DNA of 64,000 nucleotides from Streptomyces sp. NBC_01669 (lineage in GTDB: Bacteria; Actinomycetota; Actinomycetes; Streptomycetales; Streptomycetaceae). Shown here piece by piece: positions 9,570 to 18,702 of this stretch. The first letter of the stretch is position 1. Each line of letters opens with the position of its first letter. The stretch is from contig NZ_JAPEQG010000001.1 of the NCBI RefSeq assembly GCF_026339735.1, forward strand, positions 4,030,001 to 4,094,000. The letters run 5' to 3'. The notes under the pieces are model-generated. The model did not search any database. It was not told the DNA's origin and saw only the letters and a program-made list of their open reading frames with translations. A program made the translations under genes and the position numbers.

Positions 9570-11137
9570 TTGGCGGCCTCCACCTCAGGCTGGGGGTCCT
9601 TCTTGTGTACGTCCGACATGGTGTGCTGCACCGCCGGGTTGACGATCTCCGTGAGCGGCTTCGGATAGACGCCCAGGAAGATCAGGAGCGCGACGAGCGG
9701 GAGGACCACCACCAGCTCCCGGACCTTCAGGTCCGCCATGCCCTGGACCCCGGCCTTCACCGGGCCCGTCATCGTCCGCTGGTAGAGGACGAGGACATAG
9801 AGCGCGGCGAGCACGATGCCGGTGGTGGCGATGATGCCGGCCGCCGGATATGCGCTGAACGTGCCGACCAGGACGAGGAATTCGCTGACGAACGGGGAGA
9901 GGCCGGGGAGCGACAGGGTGGCGAGCCCGCCGATCAGGAACGTGCCGGCCAGGACCGGCGCCACCTTCTGCACACCGCCGTAGTCGGCGATGAGCCTCGA
10001 ACCGCGCCGGGTGATCAGGAAGCCGGCCACCAGCATCAGCGCGGCCGTCGAGATGCCGTGGTTGACCATGTAGAGCGTGGCGCCCGACTGGCCCTGGCTG
10101 GTCATCGCGAAGATGCCCAGGATGATGAAGCCGAAGTGCGAGATCGACGCGTAGGCGATCAGGCGCTTGATGTCGCGCTGGCCGACGGCGAGCAGCGCCC
10201 CGTACACGATGCTGATCAGCGCGAGGACCAGGATCACCGGCGTCGCCCACTTGCTGGCATCCGGGAACAGCTGGAGGCAGAAGCGGAGCATGGCGAAGGT
10301 GCCGACCTTGTCGACGACCGCGGTGATCAGGACGGCGACCGGTGAGGTCGCCTCGCCCATGGCGTTGGGCAGCCAGGTGTGCAGCGGCCAGAGCGGGGCC
10401 TTCACCGCGAAGGCGAAGAAGAACCCGAGGAACAGCCAGCGTTCGGTGCCGGTCGCCATGGAGAGCGAGCCGTTGGCGCGGGCCTCGGCGATCTCGGAGA
10501 GCGAGAAGGTGCCCGCGACGACGTACAGGCCGATGACGGCGGCCAGCATGATGAGCCCGCCGGCCAGGTTGTAGAGGAGGAACTTGACCGCGGCGTACGA
10601 GCGTTGCGCCGCGGCGTTCTCGTCGCTGCCGGAGTGCGCCCGGTCCCCGAAGCCGCCGATGAGGAAGTACATCGGGATGAGCATGGCTTCGAAGAGGATG
10701 TAGAAGAGGAAGACGTCGGTGGCCTCGAAGGAGAGGATCACCATCGCTTCGACCATGAGGATCAGGGCGAAGAAGCCCTGGGTGGGACGCCAGCGCGAGG
10801 ACTTCGTCTCCAGGGGATCGGCGTCGTGCCAGCCGGCCAGGATGACGAACGGGATCAGCAGGGCGGTGAGCGCCAGGAGCGCCACCCCGATGCCGTCCAC
10901 ACCCAGTTCGTACCGGACGCCGAAGTCCTTGATCCAGGCGTGCGATTCGGTGAGCTGGTAGCGGGCGCCGCCCGGCTCGAAGCGGGCGAGCACGATGCCC
11001 GCCAGCACGAGGGTGGCCAGCGAGAAGAGCAGCGCCAGCCATTTGGCGGCGGTGCGCCGGGCGGCCGGGACGGCGGCGGTGGCGATCGCGCCGATCGCCG
11101 GGAGCGCCGCCGTCGCTGTCAGGAGGGGAAAGGACAT
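9566..11137 (-). CDS. nuoM: NADH dehydrogenase I subunit M
   Basis: The 523-residue membrane subunit of complex I is an antiporter-like proton channel. The conserved glutamate region (LIPFVILAGWHDADP, then ILMVEAMVILSFEATDVFLFY) and the lysine helix (LWPLHTWLPNAMGEA; DIKRLIAYASISHFGF) are present. Fourteen or so transmembrane helices can be traced. It follows nuoL by five bases and overlaps nuoN by four, consistent with stoichiometric translation. Confidence 0.96.
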   Translation of the reverse strand: MSFPLLTATAALPAIGAIATAAVPAARRTAAKWLALLFSLATLVLAGIVLARFEPGGARYQLTESHAWIKDFGVRYELGVDGIGVALLALTALLIPFVILAGWHDADPLETKSSRWRPTQGFFALILMVEAMVILSFEATDVFLFYILFEAMLIPMYFLIGGFGDRAHSGSDENAAAQRSYAAVKFLLYNLAGGLIMLAAVIGLYVVAGTFSLSEIAEARANGSLSMATGTERWLFLGFFFAFAVKAPLWPLHTWLPNAMGEATSPVAVLITAVVDKVGTFAMLRFCLQLFPDASKWATPVILVLALISIVYGALLAVGQRDIKRLIAYASISHFGFIILGIFAMTSQGQSGATLYMVNHGISTAALMLVAGFLITRRGSRLIADYGGVQKVAPVLAGTFLIGGLATLSLPGLSPFVSEFLVLVGTFSAYPAAGIIATTGIVLAALYVLVLYQRTMTGPVKAGVQGMADLKVRELVVVLPLVALLIFLGVYPKPLTEIVNPAVQHTMSDVHKKDPQPEVEAAK

Positions 11138-11142
11138 GGTGA

Positions 11143-13038
11143 TCAGACCGCCCTCATCAGCAGGGTCGCGGCGATGACGACCGCCGTACCGCCGAACATC
11201 GAGACCGCGTAGGAGCGGGCGTAGCCGTTCTGCAGCTTGCGCAGCCGGCCGGAGAGCCCGCCCATCGTTGCGGCCGTGCCGTTGACCACGCCGTCGACCA
11301 GGGTGTGGTCGACGTACACCAGGGAGCGGGTGAGGTGCTCGCCGCCGCGGACCAGGACCACGTGGTTGAAGTCGTCCTGGAGGAGATCGCGGCGGGCGGC
11401 CCGGGTGAGCAGCGAGCCGCGCGGGGCGACGACCGGGACCGGTCCGCGGCCGTACATCGCCCAGGCGATGGCGACGCCGATGACGAGCACCACCATGGTG
11501 GCGGCGGTGACCGTCGTGGCGCTGACGGGAGAGTCTCCGTGGCTGTGTCCGGTGACCGGCTCCAGCCAGTTCAGGAAGCGGTCACCGATGGAGAAGAACC
11601 CTCCGGCGAAGACCGAACCGAACGCGAGGACGATCATGGGGATGGTCATCGACTTCGGGGACTCGTGCGGGTGCGGATCGTGCCCCTCGGCGTCGGGTTG
11701 CCAGCGCTTCTCGCCGAAGAACGTCAGCAGCATCACGCGCGTCATGTAGAACGCGGTGATCGCGGCGCCCAGCAGCGTGACGGCGCCGAGGATCCAGCCC
11801 TCGGTGCCACCCTTGGCGAACGCCGCCTCGATGATCTTGTCCTTGGAGAAGAACCCGGACAGACCGGGGAAACCGATGATCGCCAGGTAGCCGAGGCCGA
11901 AGGTGATGAAGGTGACCGGCATGTACCTGCGCAGGCCGCCGAACTTCCGCATGTCGACCTCGTCGTTCATGCCGTGCATGACCGAACCTGCGCCGAGGAA
12001 GAGCCCGGCCTTGAAGAAGCCGTGCGTCACCAGGTGCATGATCGCGAAGACATAGCCGATCGGGCCGAGCCCGGCGGCCAGGATCATGTAGCCGATCTGC
12101 GACATCGTCGACCCGGCGAGGGCCTTCTTGATGTCGTCCTTCGCGCAACCGACGATCGCACCGAAGAGCAGCGTGACCCCACCGACGACCACGACGACCA
12201 GCTGCGCGTCCGGGGCGGCGTTGAAGATCGCGCCCGAGCGGACGATCAGGTAGACGCCCGCGGTCACCATGGTGGCGGCGTGGATGAGGGCCGAGACCGG
12301 GGTCGGGCCCTCCATCGCGTCACCGAGCCAGGACTGCAGCGGCACCTGGGCCGACTTGCCGCAGGCGGCGAGCAGCAGCATCAGGCCGATCGCCGTCAGT
12401 TTGCCCTCGCTCGTCTCCCCGGTCGAGGCCAGGACGGGGCCGAAGGCGAAGGTGCCGAATGTGGTGAACATCAGCATGATCGCGATCGACAGGCCCATGT
12501 CGCCGACCCGGTTGACCAGGAACGCCTTCTTGGCGGCGGTGGCCGCGCTGGGCTTGTGCTGCCAGAAGCCGATCAGCAGGTACGACGCCAGACCGACGCC
12601 CTCCCACCCGACGTACAGCAGCAGGTAGTTGTCCGCGATGACCAGCAGGAGCATCGCGGCGAGGAACAGGTTCAGATAGCCGAAGAATCGGCGCCGGCGC
12701 TCGTCGTGCTCCATGTAGCCGATCGAGTAGATGTGGATCAGGGTGCCCACACCGGTGATCAGCAGCACGAAGGTCATCGACAGCTGGTCGAGCTGGAAGG
12801 CCACATCGGCCTGGAAACCCTCGACCGGGATCCAGCTGAACAGGTACTGGTGCAGCGCCCGTTGGTCGGCGCCCTTCCCCAGCATGTCCGCGAAGAGCAC
12901 CGCACCGACGACGAACGACGCGGCGGCGAGCAGCGTGCCGATCCAGTGTCCGAAGCGGTCCAGCCGTCGACCGCCGCAGAGCAGCACGGCCGCTCCGAGC
13001 AGGGGCGCCGCGACGAGCAGCGCAATGAGGTTGTCCAC
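11143..13038 (-). CDS. nuoL: NADH dehydrogenase I subunit L
   Basis: The 631-residue protein is the distal antiporter-like subunit of complex I, carrying the long lateral helix at its C-terminus. Core motifs are GWEGVGLASYLLIGFW, SAQVPLQSWLGDAMEGPTPV and DIKKALAGSTMSQIGYM. A cytoplasmic loop (about residues 435-455) is rich in His and Asp. Length is typical of the family. The start at 13038 lies 15 bases after the nuoK stop. Confidence 0.97.
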   Translation of the reverse strand: MDNLIALLVAAPLLGAAVLLCGGRRLDRFGHWIGTLLAAASFVVGAVLFADMLGKGADQRALHQYLFSWIPVEGFQADVAFQLDQLSMTFVLLITGVGTLIHIYSIGYMEHDERRRRFFGYLNLFLAAMLLLVIADNYLLLYVGWEGVGLASYLLIGFWQHKPSAATAAKKAFLVNRVGDMGLSIAIMLMFTTFGTFAFGPVLASTGETSEGKLTAIGLMLLLAACGKSAQVPLQSWLGDAMEGPTPVSALIHAATMVTAGVYLIVRSGAIFNAAPDAQLVVVVVGGVTLLFGAIVGCAKDDIKKALAGSTMSQIGYMILAAGLGPIGYVFAIMHLVTHGFFKAGLFLGAGSVMHGMNDEVDMRKFGGLRRYMPVTFITFGLGYLAIIGFPGLSGFFSKDKIIEAAFAKGGTEGWILGAVTLLGAAITAFYMTRVMLLTFFGEKRWQPDAEGHDPHPHESPKSMTIPMIVLAFGSVFAGGFFSIGDRFLNWLEPVTGHSHGDSPVSATTVTAATMVVLVIGVAIAWAMYGRGPVPVVAPRGSLLTRAARRDLLQDDFNHVVLVRGGEHLTRSLVYVDHTLVDGVVNGTAATMGGLSGRLRKLQNGYARSYAVSMFGGTAVVIAATLLMRAV

Positions 13039-13052
13039 GATTCAGCGTCCCC

Positions 13053-13352
13053 TTACAGCTTCATCAGGCTGGCGTCGTCGACCGAGGCCGAGTGGCGGGA
13101 ACGGAACAGCGACACGATGATCGCGAGCCCGACCACGACCTCGGCGGCGGCGACGACCATCGTGAAGAAGGCGATGATCTGGCCGTCGAGGTTGCCGTGC
13201 ATCCGGGAGAAGGTGACGAACGCGAGGTTGCAGGCGTTGAGCATCAGCTCCACGCACATGAACACCACGATCGCGTTCCGCCTGATCAGCACCCCGGACG
13301 CGCCGATGGTGAACAACAGGGCGGAGAGATAGAGGTAGTTGACCGGATTCAC
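13053..13352 (-). CDS. nuoK: NADH dehydrogenase I subunit K
   Basis: The 99-residue protein has three transmembrane helices, the usual size of NuoK. The conserved membrane glutamates needed for proton transfer are seen in VFMCVELMLNACNLAFV and VVAAAEVVVGLAI. Its start overlaps the nuoJ stop by four bases. Confidence 0.97.
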   Translation of the reverse strand: MNPVNYLYLSALLFTIGASGVLIRRNAIVVFMCVELMLNACNLAFVTFSRMHGNLDGQIIAFFTMVVAAAEVVVGLAIIVSLFRSRHSASVDDASLMKL

Positions 13353-14176
13353 TTGGTGACCTCCTCTTCGTCCTGGTCACGGCCGAGCCGCTCCTCGGAG
13401 CGCTGCTCCAGCGCCTTGAGGTCGGCCAGCGACTCGTTCGACACGTCGCGGATCTGGCCGCGCTGCCGCAGTGTCTGCATGACGGTGAGCTCGGACGCAG
13501 TGCCGTCCGGGAGCAGACCGGCGATGTCCACGGCGTTGTGCCGGGCGTAGACACCGGGGGCGGGCAGTGGCGGCAGGTGCTTGCCGCGTACGCGCTCCTG
13601 CGACATCTCCCGCTGGGTCTTGGCCCGTTCGGTGCGCTCCCGGTGGGTGAGCACCATCGCGCCGACCGTCGCCGTGATCAGCAGGGCGCCGGTGATCTCG
13701 AAGGCGAAGACGTACTTGGTGAAGATGAGGCTGGCCAGCCCCTCGACGTTTCCGCCGTGCGCGGCGTTCGCGGTGCCGAGTCCGTTGAAGCTGTTCAGCG
13801 AGGCGTTGCCGATGCCCGCGATCAGCAGGACGCCGAAGCCGAGCCCGCATCCCGCGGCCAGCCAGCGCTGGCCCTTGAGGGTCTCCTTCAGCGAGTCCGC
13901 CGCCGTGACGCCGACGAGCATGACCACGAAGAGGAACAGCATCATGATCGCGCCGGTGTAGACGACGATCTGGACGACGCCGAGGAAGTAGGCGCCGTTG
14001 GCCAGGTAGAACACCGCCAGGACGATCATGGTCCCGGCGAGGCTCAGCGCGCTGTGCACGGCTTTCTTCATCAGCACGGTGGACAGCGCGCCGATCACGG
14101 CGACCGTGCCGAGGACCCAGAACTGGAAGGCCTCGCCGGTCGATGTGGTGGAGGCCGCTGCGGCCAGGCCGGTCAT
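13349..14176 (-). CDS. nuoJ: NADH dehydrogenase I subunit J
   Basis: The 275-residue membrane subunit has five predicted helices in its first 180 residues, including the conserved VQIVVYTGAIMMLFLFVVML segment that forms the flexible third helix of complex I. The remaining C-terminal ~95 residues are charged and probably cytoplasmic. E. coli NuoJ is about 184 residues, and this extension is usual in streptomycetes. It overlaps nuoI at one end and nuoK at the other by four bases each. Confidence 0.96.
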   Translation of the reverse strand: MTGLAAAASTTSTGEAFQFWVLGTVAVIGALSTVLMKKAVHSALSLAGTMIVLAVFYLANGAYFLGVVQIVVYTGAIMMLFLFVVMLVGVTAADSLKETLKGQRWLAAGCGLGFGVLLIAGIGNASLNSFNGLGTANAAHGGNVEGLASLIFTKYVFAFEITGALLITATVGAMVLTHRERTERAKTQREMSQERVRGKHLPPLPAPGVYARHNAVDIAGLLPDGTASELTVMQTLRQRGQIRDVSNESLADLKALEQRSEERLGRDQDEEEVTK

Positions 14177-14787
14177 GCGTCCACCTCCTCGTCCTTGGAC
14201 GCCTGCTCCTTGGACTCTCCCTTGGAGACCGCGACCTGACGCTCCGCGCCGGGCGCCGCCTCGGTGACCAGCCCCCGGTAGTAGTCCTGCTCGTCCATGC
14301 CCGGGAAGATCGCGTGCGGAGTATCGACCATGCCCTCCTCCAGGCCCGCGAGCAGCTCGTCCTTGGTGTAGATGAGGCTTTCGCGGGTGGTGTTGGCGAG
14401 CTCGAACTCATTGGTCATCGTGAGCGCCCGGGTCGGGCACGCCTCGATGCACAGTCCGCAGAGAATGCAGCGCGCGTAGTTGATCTGGTAGACGCGGCCG
14501 TAGCGCTCACCCGGGGAGTAGCGCTCCTCGTCGGTGTTGTCCGCGCCCTCCACATAGATGGCATCAGCGGGACAGGCCCAGGCGCACAGCTCGCAGCCGA
14601 CGCACTTCTCCAGGCCGTCCGGGTGACGGTTGAGCTGGTGCCTGCCGTGGAAGCGCGGCGCCGTCACCTTCTGCTGTTCGGGGTACTGCTCGGTCAGCCG
14701 CTTCTTGAACATGGCCTTGAAGGTCACGCCGAAGCCGGCCACAGGATTCTGGAACTTGTCCCCAGTGGACTCCGATGGCTCAGACAC
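14173..14787 (-). CDS. nuoI: NADH dehydrogenase I subunit I (8Fe ferredoxin-type)
   Basis: The 204-residue subunit passes electrons between NuoG and NuoB through two 4Fe-4S clusters. Both CxxCxxCxxxCP motifs are intact: C62-C72 (CVGCELCAWACP) and C107-C117 (CILCGLCIEACP). The GTG start at 14787 is chosen because AAAGGAGG lies about six to eight bases upstream. That start sits inside the end of nuoH (8-base overlap). Longer in-frame extensions up to 14865 lack a comparable ribosome-binding site and overlap nuoH coding sequence. The ~50-residue C-terminal tail after the core is acidic. Confidence 0.95.
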   Translation of the reverse strand: MSEPSESTGDKFQNPVAGFGVTFKAMFKKRLTEQYPEQQKVTAPRFHGRHQLNRHPDGLEKCVGCELCAWACPADAIYVEGADNTDEERYSPGERYGRVYQINYARCILCGLCIEACPTRALTMTNEFELANTTRESLIYTKDELLAGLEEGMVDTPHAIFPGMDEQDYYRGLVTEAAPGAERQVAVSKGESKEQASKDEEVDA

Positions 14788-16198
14788 CGTCAGCCTCCTT
14801 TCCGTCACTCGGACTTCCACCAATCTGACTGCCGTCACTCTGAGTATCCGACCCGCCACTGACAACGAGCTCCCGCTCGTGCCGTGGCCTGCGGCGCGGT
14901 ACCGGCGGCAGGGTCTGTCCGGGCAGCGGCGGCACCGGGAATCCGCCCGCCATCGGGTCGAACTCCGGCCGGGGTCCGGCTTCCGTCCCGGCCGCCTTGG
15001 CCGAGCGGTCCCGGAAGATGTCGGCGACGAAGGAGATCAGCAGGATCGCGATCACGGCCCCGGCCACGTACAGCACCATCTTCGAGAAGTCGTAGCCCTC
15101 GTTGCGCAGCGCCCGCACGGTCGCGACCAGCATCAGCCAGACCACGGAGACCGGGATCAGGACCTTCCAGCCGAGCTTCATCAGCTGGTCGTAGCGGACG
15201 CGGGGCAGCGTGCCGCGCAGCCAGATGAAGAAGAACAGCAGCAGCTGGACCTTGAGGACGAACCAGAGCATCGGCCACCAGCCGTGGTTCGCGCCCTCCC
15301 AGAAGGTGCTGATCGGCCACGGGGCCCGCCAGCCGCCCAGGAACAGCGTCGCGGAGACGGCGGAGACGGTGACCATGTTGACGTACTCGGCGAGCATGAA
15401 CATCGCGAACTTGATCGACGAGTACTCGGTGTTGAAGCCGCCGACGAGGTCGCCCTCGGACTCCGGCATGTCGAACGGGGCGCGGTTGGTCTCACCGACC
15501 ATGGTGACGATGTAGATGATGAACGAGACCGGCAGCAGGATGATGAACCAGCGGTCCTGCTGCGCCTCCACGATCTTCGAGGTCGACATCGACCCGGAGT
15601 AGAGGAAGACGGAGGCGAACGCGGCGCCCATCGCGATCTCGTACGAGATCATCTGCGCGCAGGAGCGCAATCCGCCGAGCAGCGGGTACGTCGATCCGGA
15701 GGACCAGCCGGCCAGCACGATGCCGTAGATCCCGACCGACGCGACCGCGAGGACGTAGAGCATCGCGATCGGCAGGTCGGTGAGCTGCATCGCCGTACGG
15801 TGGCCGAAGATCGAGACCTCGTTGCCGGACGGCCCGAACGGGATCACGGCGATCGCCATGAACGCCGGTACGGCGGCGACGATCGGCGCGAGGACATAGA
15901 CGACCTTGTCCGCCCGCTTGACGATGACGTCTTCCTTCAGCATCAGCTTGATGCCGTCGGCGAGCGACTGGAGCATGCCCCAGGGGCCGTGCCGGTTGGG
16001 GCCGATGCGCAGCTGCATCCAGGCGACGACCTTGCGCTCCCACACGATGGAGAAGAGCACGGTCACCATCAGGAACGCGAAGCAGAACACCGCCTTGATG
16101 ACGACGAGCCACCAGGGGTCGGTGCCGAACATCGACAGATCCTCGGCGGCGAGTACGGCACGGTCGGGTGCCGAGGCCAGTTGAGCGAGGGCAGTCAC
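14780..16198 (-). CDS. nuoH: NADH dehydrogenase I subunit H
   Basis: The 472-residue membrane subunit lies at the quinone entrance of complex I. Eight or nine helices and the conserved loops are visible: RIGPNRHGPWGMLQSLADG, GWSSGSTYPLLGGLRSCAQM and AEYVNMVTVSA, with the quinone-site acidic residues in GETNRAPFDMPESEGDLVGGF. E. coli NuoH is about 325 residues. The excess is an N-terminal leader and a Pro/Arg-rich cytoplasmic C-terminal tail of about 70 residues, a usual feature in actinobacteria. It starts with GTG overlapping the nuoG stop. Confidence 0.96.
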   Translation of the reverse strand: MTALAQLASAPDRAVLAAEDLSMFGTDPWWLVVIKAVFCFAFLMVTVLFSIVWERKVVAWMQLRIGPNRHGPWGMLQSLADGIKLMLKEDVIVKRADKVVYVLAPIVAAVPAFMAIAVIPFGPSGNEVSIFGHRTAMQLTDLPIAMLYVLAVASVGIYGIVLAGWSSGSTYPLLGGLRSCAQMISYEIAMGAAFASVFLYSGSMSTSKIVEAQQDRWFIILLPVSFIIYIVTMVGETNRAPFDMPESEGDLVGGFNTEYSSIKFAMFMLAEYVNMVTVSAVSATLFLGGWRAPWPISTFWEGANHGWWPMLWFVLKVQLLLFFFIWLRGTLPRVRYDQLMKLGWKVLIPVSVVWLMLVATVRALRNEGYDFSKMVLYVAGAVIAILLISFVADIFRDRSAKAAGTEAGPRPEFDPMAGGFPVPPLPGQTLPPVPRRRPRHERELVVSGGSDTQSDGSQIGGSPSDGKEADGV

Positions 16199-18702
16199 GC
16201 TCGCACCTCCGGTGTGACGTCGGGAGAACCCGGTGCGGCGGGGCCGATCCGGACCAGACCGCCGGGGTGGGCGCCGGTGTCGGCCGGTACGCCCCGCCCG
16301 ACGGAGTTCAGCGGCACCCAGACCACCCGGTCCGGCATGTCGGTGACCTGCAGCGGGAGCTCGACGCTGCCGGACGGTCCGGTGACGGCCAGCAGATCGC
16401 CGTCCTTCACACCCGTCTCGGCGGCGGTGACGGCGGAGAGCCGGGCGACCGCCGCGTGACGGGTGCCGGCCAGCGCCGCGTCGCCCTCCTGGAGCCGCCC
16501 CTGGTCGAGCAGCAGCCGGTGGCCCGCGAGGACCGCCTCGCCGTCGCCGGGCCGGGGCAGCGGCTGCGCCGACTCGTGCGGGTCGGTGGCGTGCGTACCG
16601 GTCCAGCCGCCGAGCCGGTCCAGCTCACGGCGTACGGACCTCAGATCCGGCAGCGCGAAGTGGACGTCGAGTGCGTCGGCGAGCATGTGCAGCACCCGGG
16701 CATCGGTCGGCGCGAGTCTCCGCGTCATCTGCTCGGGCTTCAGCGCCGCCTCGAACATCCGGGCCCTGCCTTCCCAGTTGAGGAAGGTGCCGGGCTTCTC
16801 GGCCACCGCGGCGACCGGGAAGACGACGTCGGCCCGCTCGGTGATCTCGCTGGGCCGCAGCTCCAGCGAGACGAGGAGGCCGATCCGGTCCAGCGCCTCC
16901 AGGGCGCGGGCCGGGTCCGGCAGGTCGGCGGTCTCCACCCCGGCGACGAGCAGCGCGCCCAGTTCGCCGGTGGCGGCGGCCTCGATGATCTGGCCGGTGT
17001 CGCGGCCGAACCGGGAGGGAAGTTCTGCGACGCCCCATACGGCCGCCACCTCGTCCCTGGCACGCGGGTCGGTGGCCGGGCGGCCGCCGGGCAGCAGCGA
17101 CGGGAGCGCGCCCGCCTCCACCGCACCGCGCTCGCCGGCCCGGCGCGGGATCCACACCAGGCGGGACCCGGTCGCGGTGGCCGCCCGTACCGCGGCGGTC
17201 AGCCCGCCCGGTACGCCGGCCAGCCGTTCGCCCACCACGATCACGGCGCCCTCGCCGCGCAGCGCCTCGGCCGCCGCGGCTCCGTCGCCGTCGAGTCCGA
17301 CGCCGCCCGCGATCGCGTCCAGCCACTCGGTCTCGGTGCCGGGCGCGGCGGGCAGCAGCGTGCCGCCCGCCTTCTCCAGACCGCGGGTGGCGTGCGAGGC
17401 GACGGCGAAGGTCCGCTGGCCGTGCTTGCGGTGGGCCTTGCGCAGCCGCAGGAAGACGCCGGGCGCCTCCTCCTCGGACTCGAAGCCGACCAGCAGGACG
17501 GTCGAAGCCTTCTCCAGCGAGGTGTAGGTGATCCCGCTGCCGTCCAGGTCGCGTCCGTGCCCGGCGACGCGGGCGGCCAGGAAGTCGGCCTCCTCGCTGC
17601 TGTGCACCCGGGCCCGGAAGTCGATGTCGTTGGTATCGAGGGCGATCCGGGCGAACTTGCTGTACGCGTACGCGTCCTCGACGGTCAGCCGGCCGCCGGT
17701 GAGGACGCCGGTCCTGCCGCGTGCGGCGGCGAGCCCGGCGGCCGCGGCAGCCAGCGCCTCGGGCCAGCTCGCCGGTTCGAGGACACCGTCCGCGTTCCGT
17801 ACCAGCGGCGTGGTGAGCCGGTCCCGCTGCTGCGCGTAGCGGAAGCCGAAGCGGCCCTTGTCGCAGACCCACTCCTCATTGACCTCGGGGTCGTTGGCGG
17901 CGAGCCGCCGCATGACCTTGCCGCGCCGGTGATCGGTGCGGGTCGCGCAGCCGCCCGCGCAGTGTTCGCACACCGACGGCGACGACACCAGGTCGAAGGG
18001 GCGGGAGCGGAACCGGTACGCCGCCGAGGTGAGCGCGCCGACCGGGCAGATCTGGATGGTGTTGCCGGAGAAGTACGACTCGAACGGGTCGCCCTCGCCC
18101 GTGCCGACCTGCTGGAGCGCACCGCGCTCGATCAGCTCGATCATCGGGTCGCCCGCCACCTGGTTGGAGAACCGGGTGCAGCGCGCGCAGAGCACACACC
18201 GCTCACGGTCCAGCAGCACCTGGGTGGAGATCGGGACGGGCTTCTCGTACGTCCGCTTCTTTCCGTCGAACCGGGAGTCCGGGTCGCCGTGCGACATCGC
18301 CTGGTTCTGCAGCGGGCACTCGCCGCCCTTGTCGCAGACCGGGCAGTCCAGCGGGTGGTTGATGAGCAGCAGCTCCATCACACCGCGCTGCGCCTTGTCG
18401 GCGACCGGCGAGGTGAGCTGCGACTTGACCACCATGCCGTCGGTGCACGTGATGGTGCAGGACGCCATCGGCTTGCGCTGGCCCTCGACCTCGACGATGC
18501 ACTGGCGGCAGGCGCCGGCCGGGTCGAGGAGCGGGTGGTCGCAGAAGCGCGGGATCTCGATGCCGAGGAGTTCGGCGGCGCGGATGACCAGCGTGCCCTT
18601 GGGCACGCTGATCTCGATGCCGTCGATCGTCAGCGTGACAAGGTCCTCGGGCGGGACCGCCGCCTCGCCGCCCCCGGAGGGCGCACTTGTGGTGACTGTC
18701 AT
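16195..18702 (-). CDS. nuoG: NADH dehydrogenase I subunit G
   Basis: The 835-residue protein is the large iron-sulfur subunit of the hydrophilic arm. Near the N-terminus are the 2Fe-2S ligands (CDHPLLDPAGACRQC), the His/Cys 4Fe-4S site (HPLDCPVCDKGGECPLQN), the CVLCARC site and an extra CxxCxxxC site (CEHCAGGC, then VCDKGRF), followed by a molybdopterin-oxidoreductase-like domain without catalytic metal. The C-terminal third is a formate-dehydrogenase-like beta domain. Its start overlaps nuoF by four bases. Confidence 0.96.
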   Translation of the reverse strand: MTVTTSAPSGGGEAAVPPEDLVTLTIDGIEISVPKGTLVIRAAELLGIEIPRFCDHPLLDPAGACRQCIVEVEGQRKPMASCTITCTDGMVVKSQLTSPVADKAQRGVMELLLINHPLDCPVCDKGGECPLQNQAMSHGDPDSRFDGKKRTYEKPVPISTQVLLDRERCVLCARCTRFSNQVAGDPMIELIERGALQQVGTGEGDPFESYFSGNTIQICPVGALTSAAYRFRSRPFDLVSSPSVCEHCAGGCATRTDHRRGKVMRRLAANDPEVNEEWVCDKGRFGFRYAQQRDRLTTPLVRNADGVLEPASWPEALAAAAAGLAAARGRTGVLTGGRLTVEDAYAYSKFARIALDTNDIDFRARVHSSEEADFLAARVAGHGRDLDGSGITYTSLEKASTVLLVGFESEEEAPGVFLRLRKAHRKHGQRTFAVASHATRGLEKAGGTLLPAAPGTETEWLDAIAGGVGLDGDGAAAAEALRGEGAVIVVGERLAGVPGGLTAAVRAATATGSRLVWIPRRAGERGAVEAGALPSLLPGGRPATDPRARDEVAAVWGVAELPSRFGRDTGQIIEAAATGELGALLVAGVETADLPDPARALEALDRIGLLVSLELRPSEITERADVVFPVAAVAEKPGTFLNWEGRARMFEAALKPEQMTRRLAPTDARVLHMLADALDVHFALPDLRSVRRELDRLGGWTGTHATDPHESAQPLPRPGDGEAVLAGHRLLLDQGRLQEGDAALAGTRHAAVARLSAVTAAETGVKDGDLLAVTGPSGSVELPLQVTDMPDRVVWVPLNSVGRGVPADTGAHPGGLVRIGPAAPGSPDVTPEVRA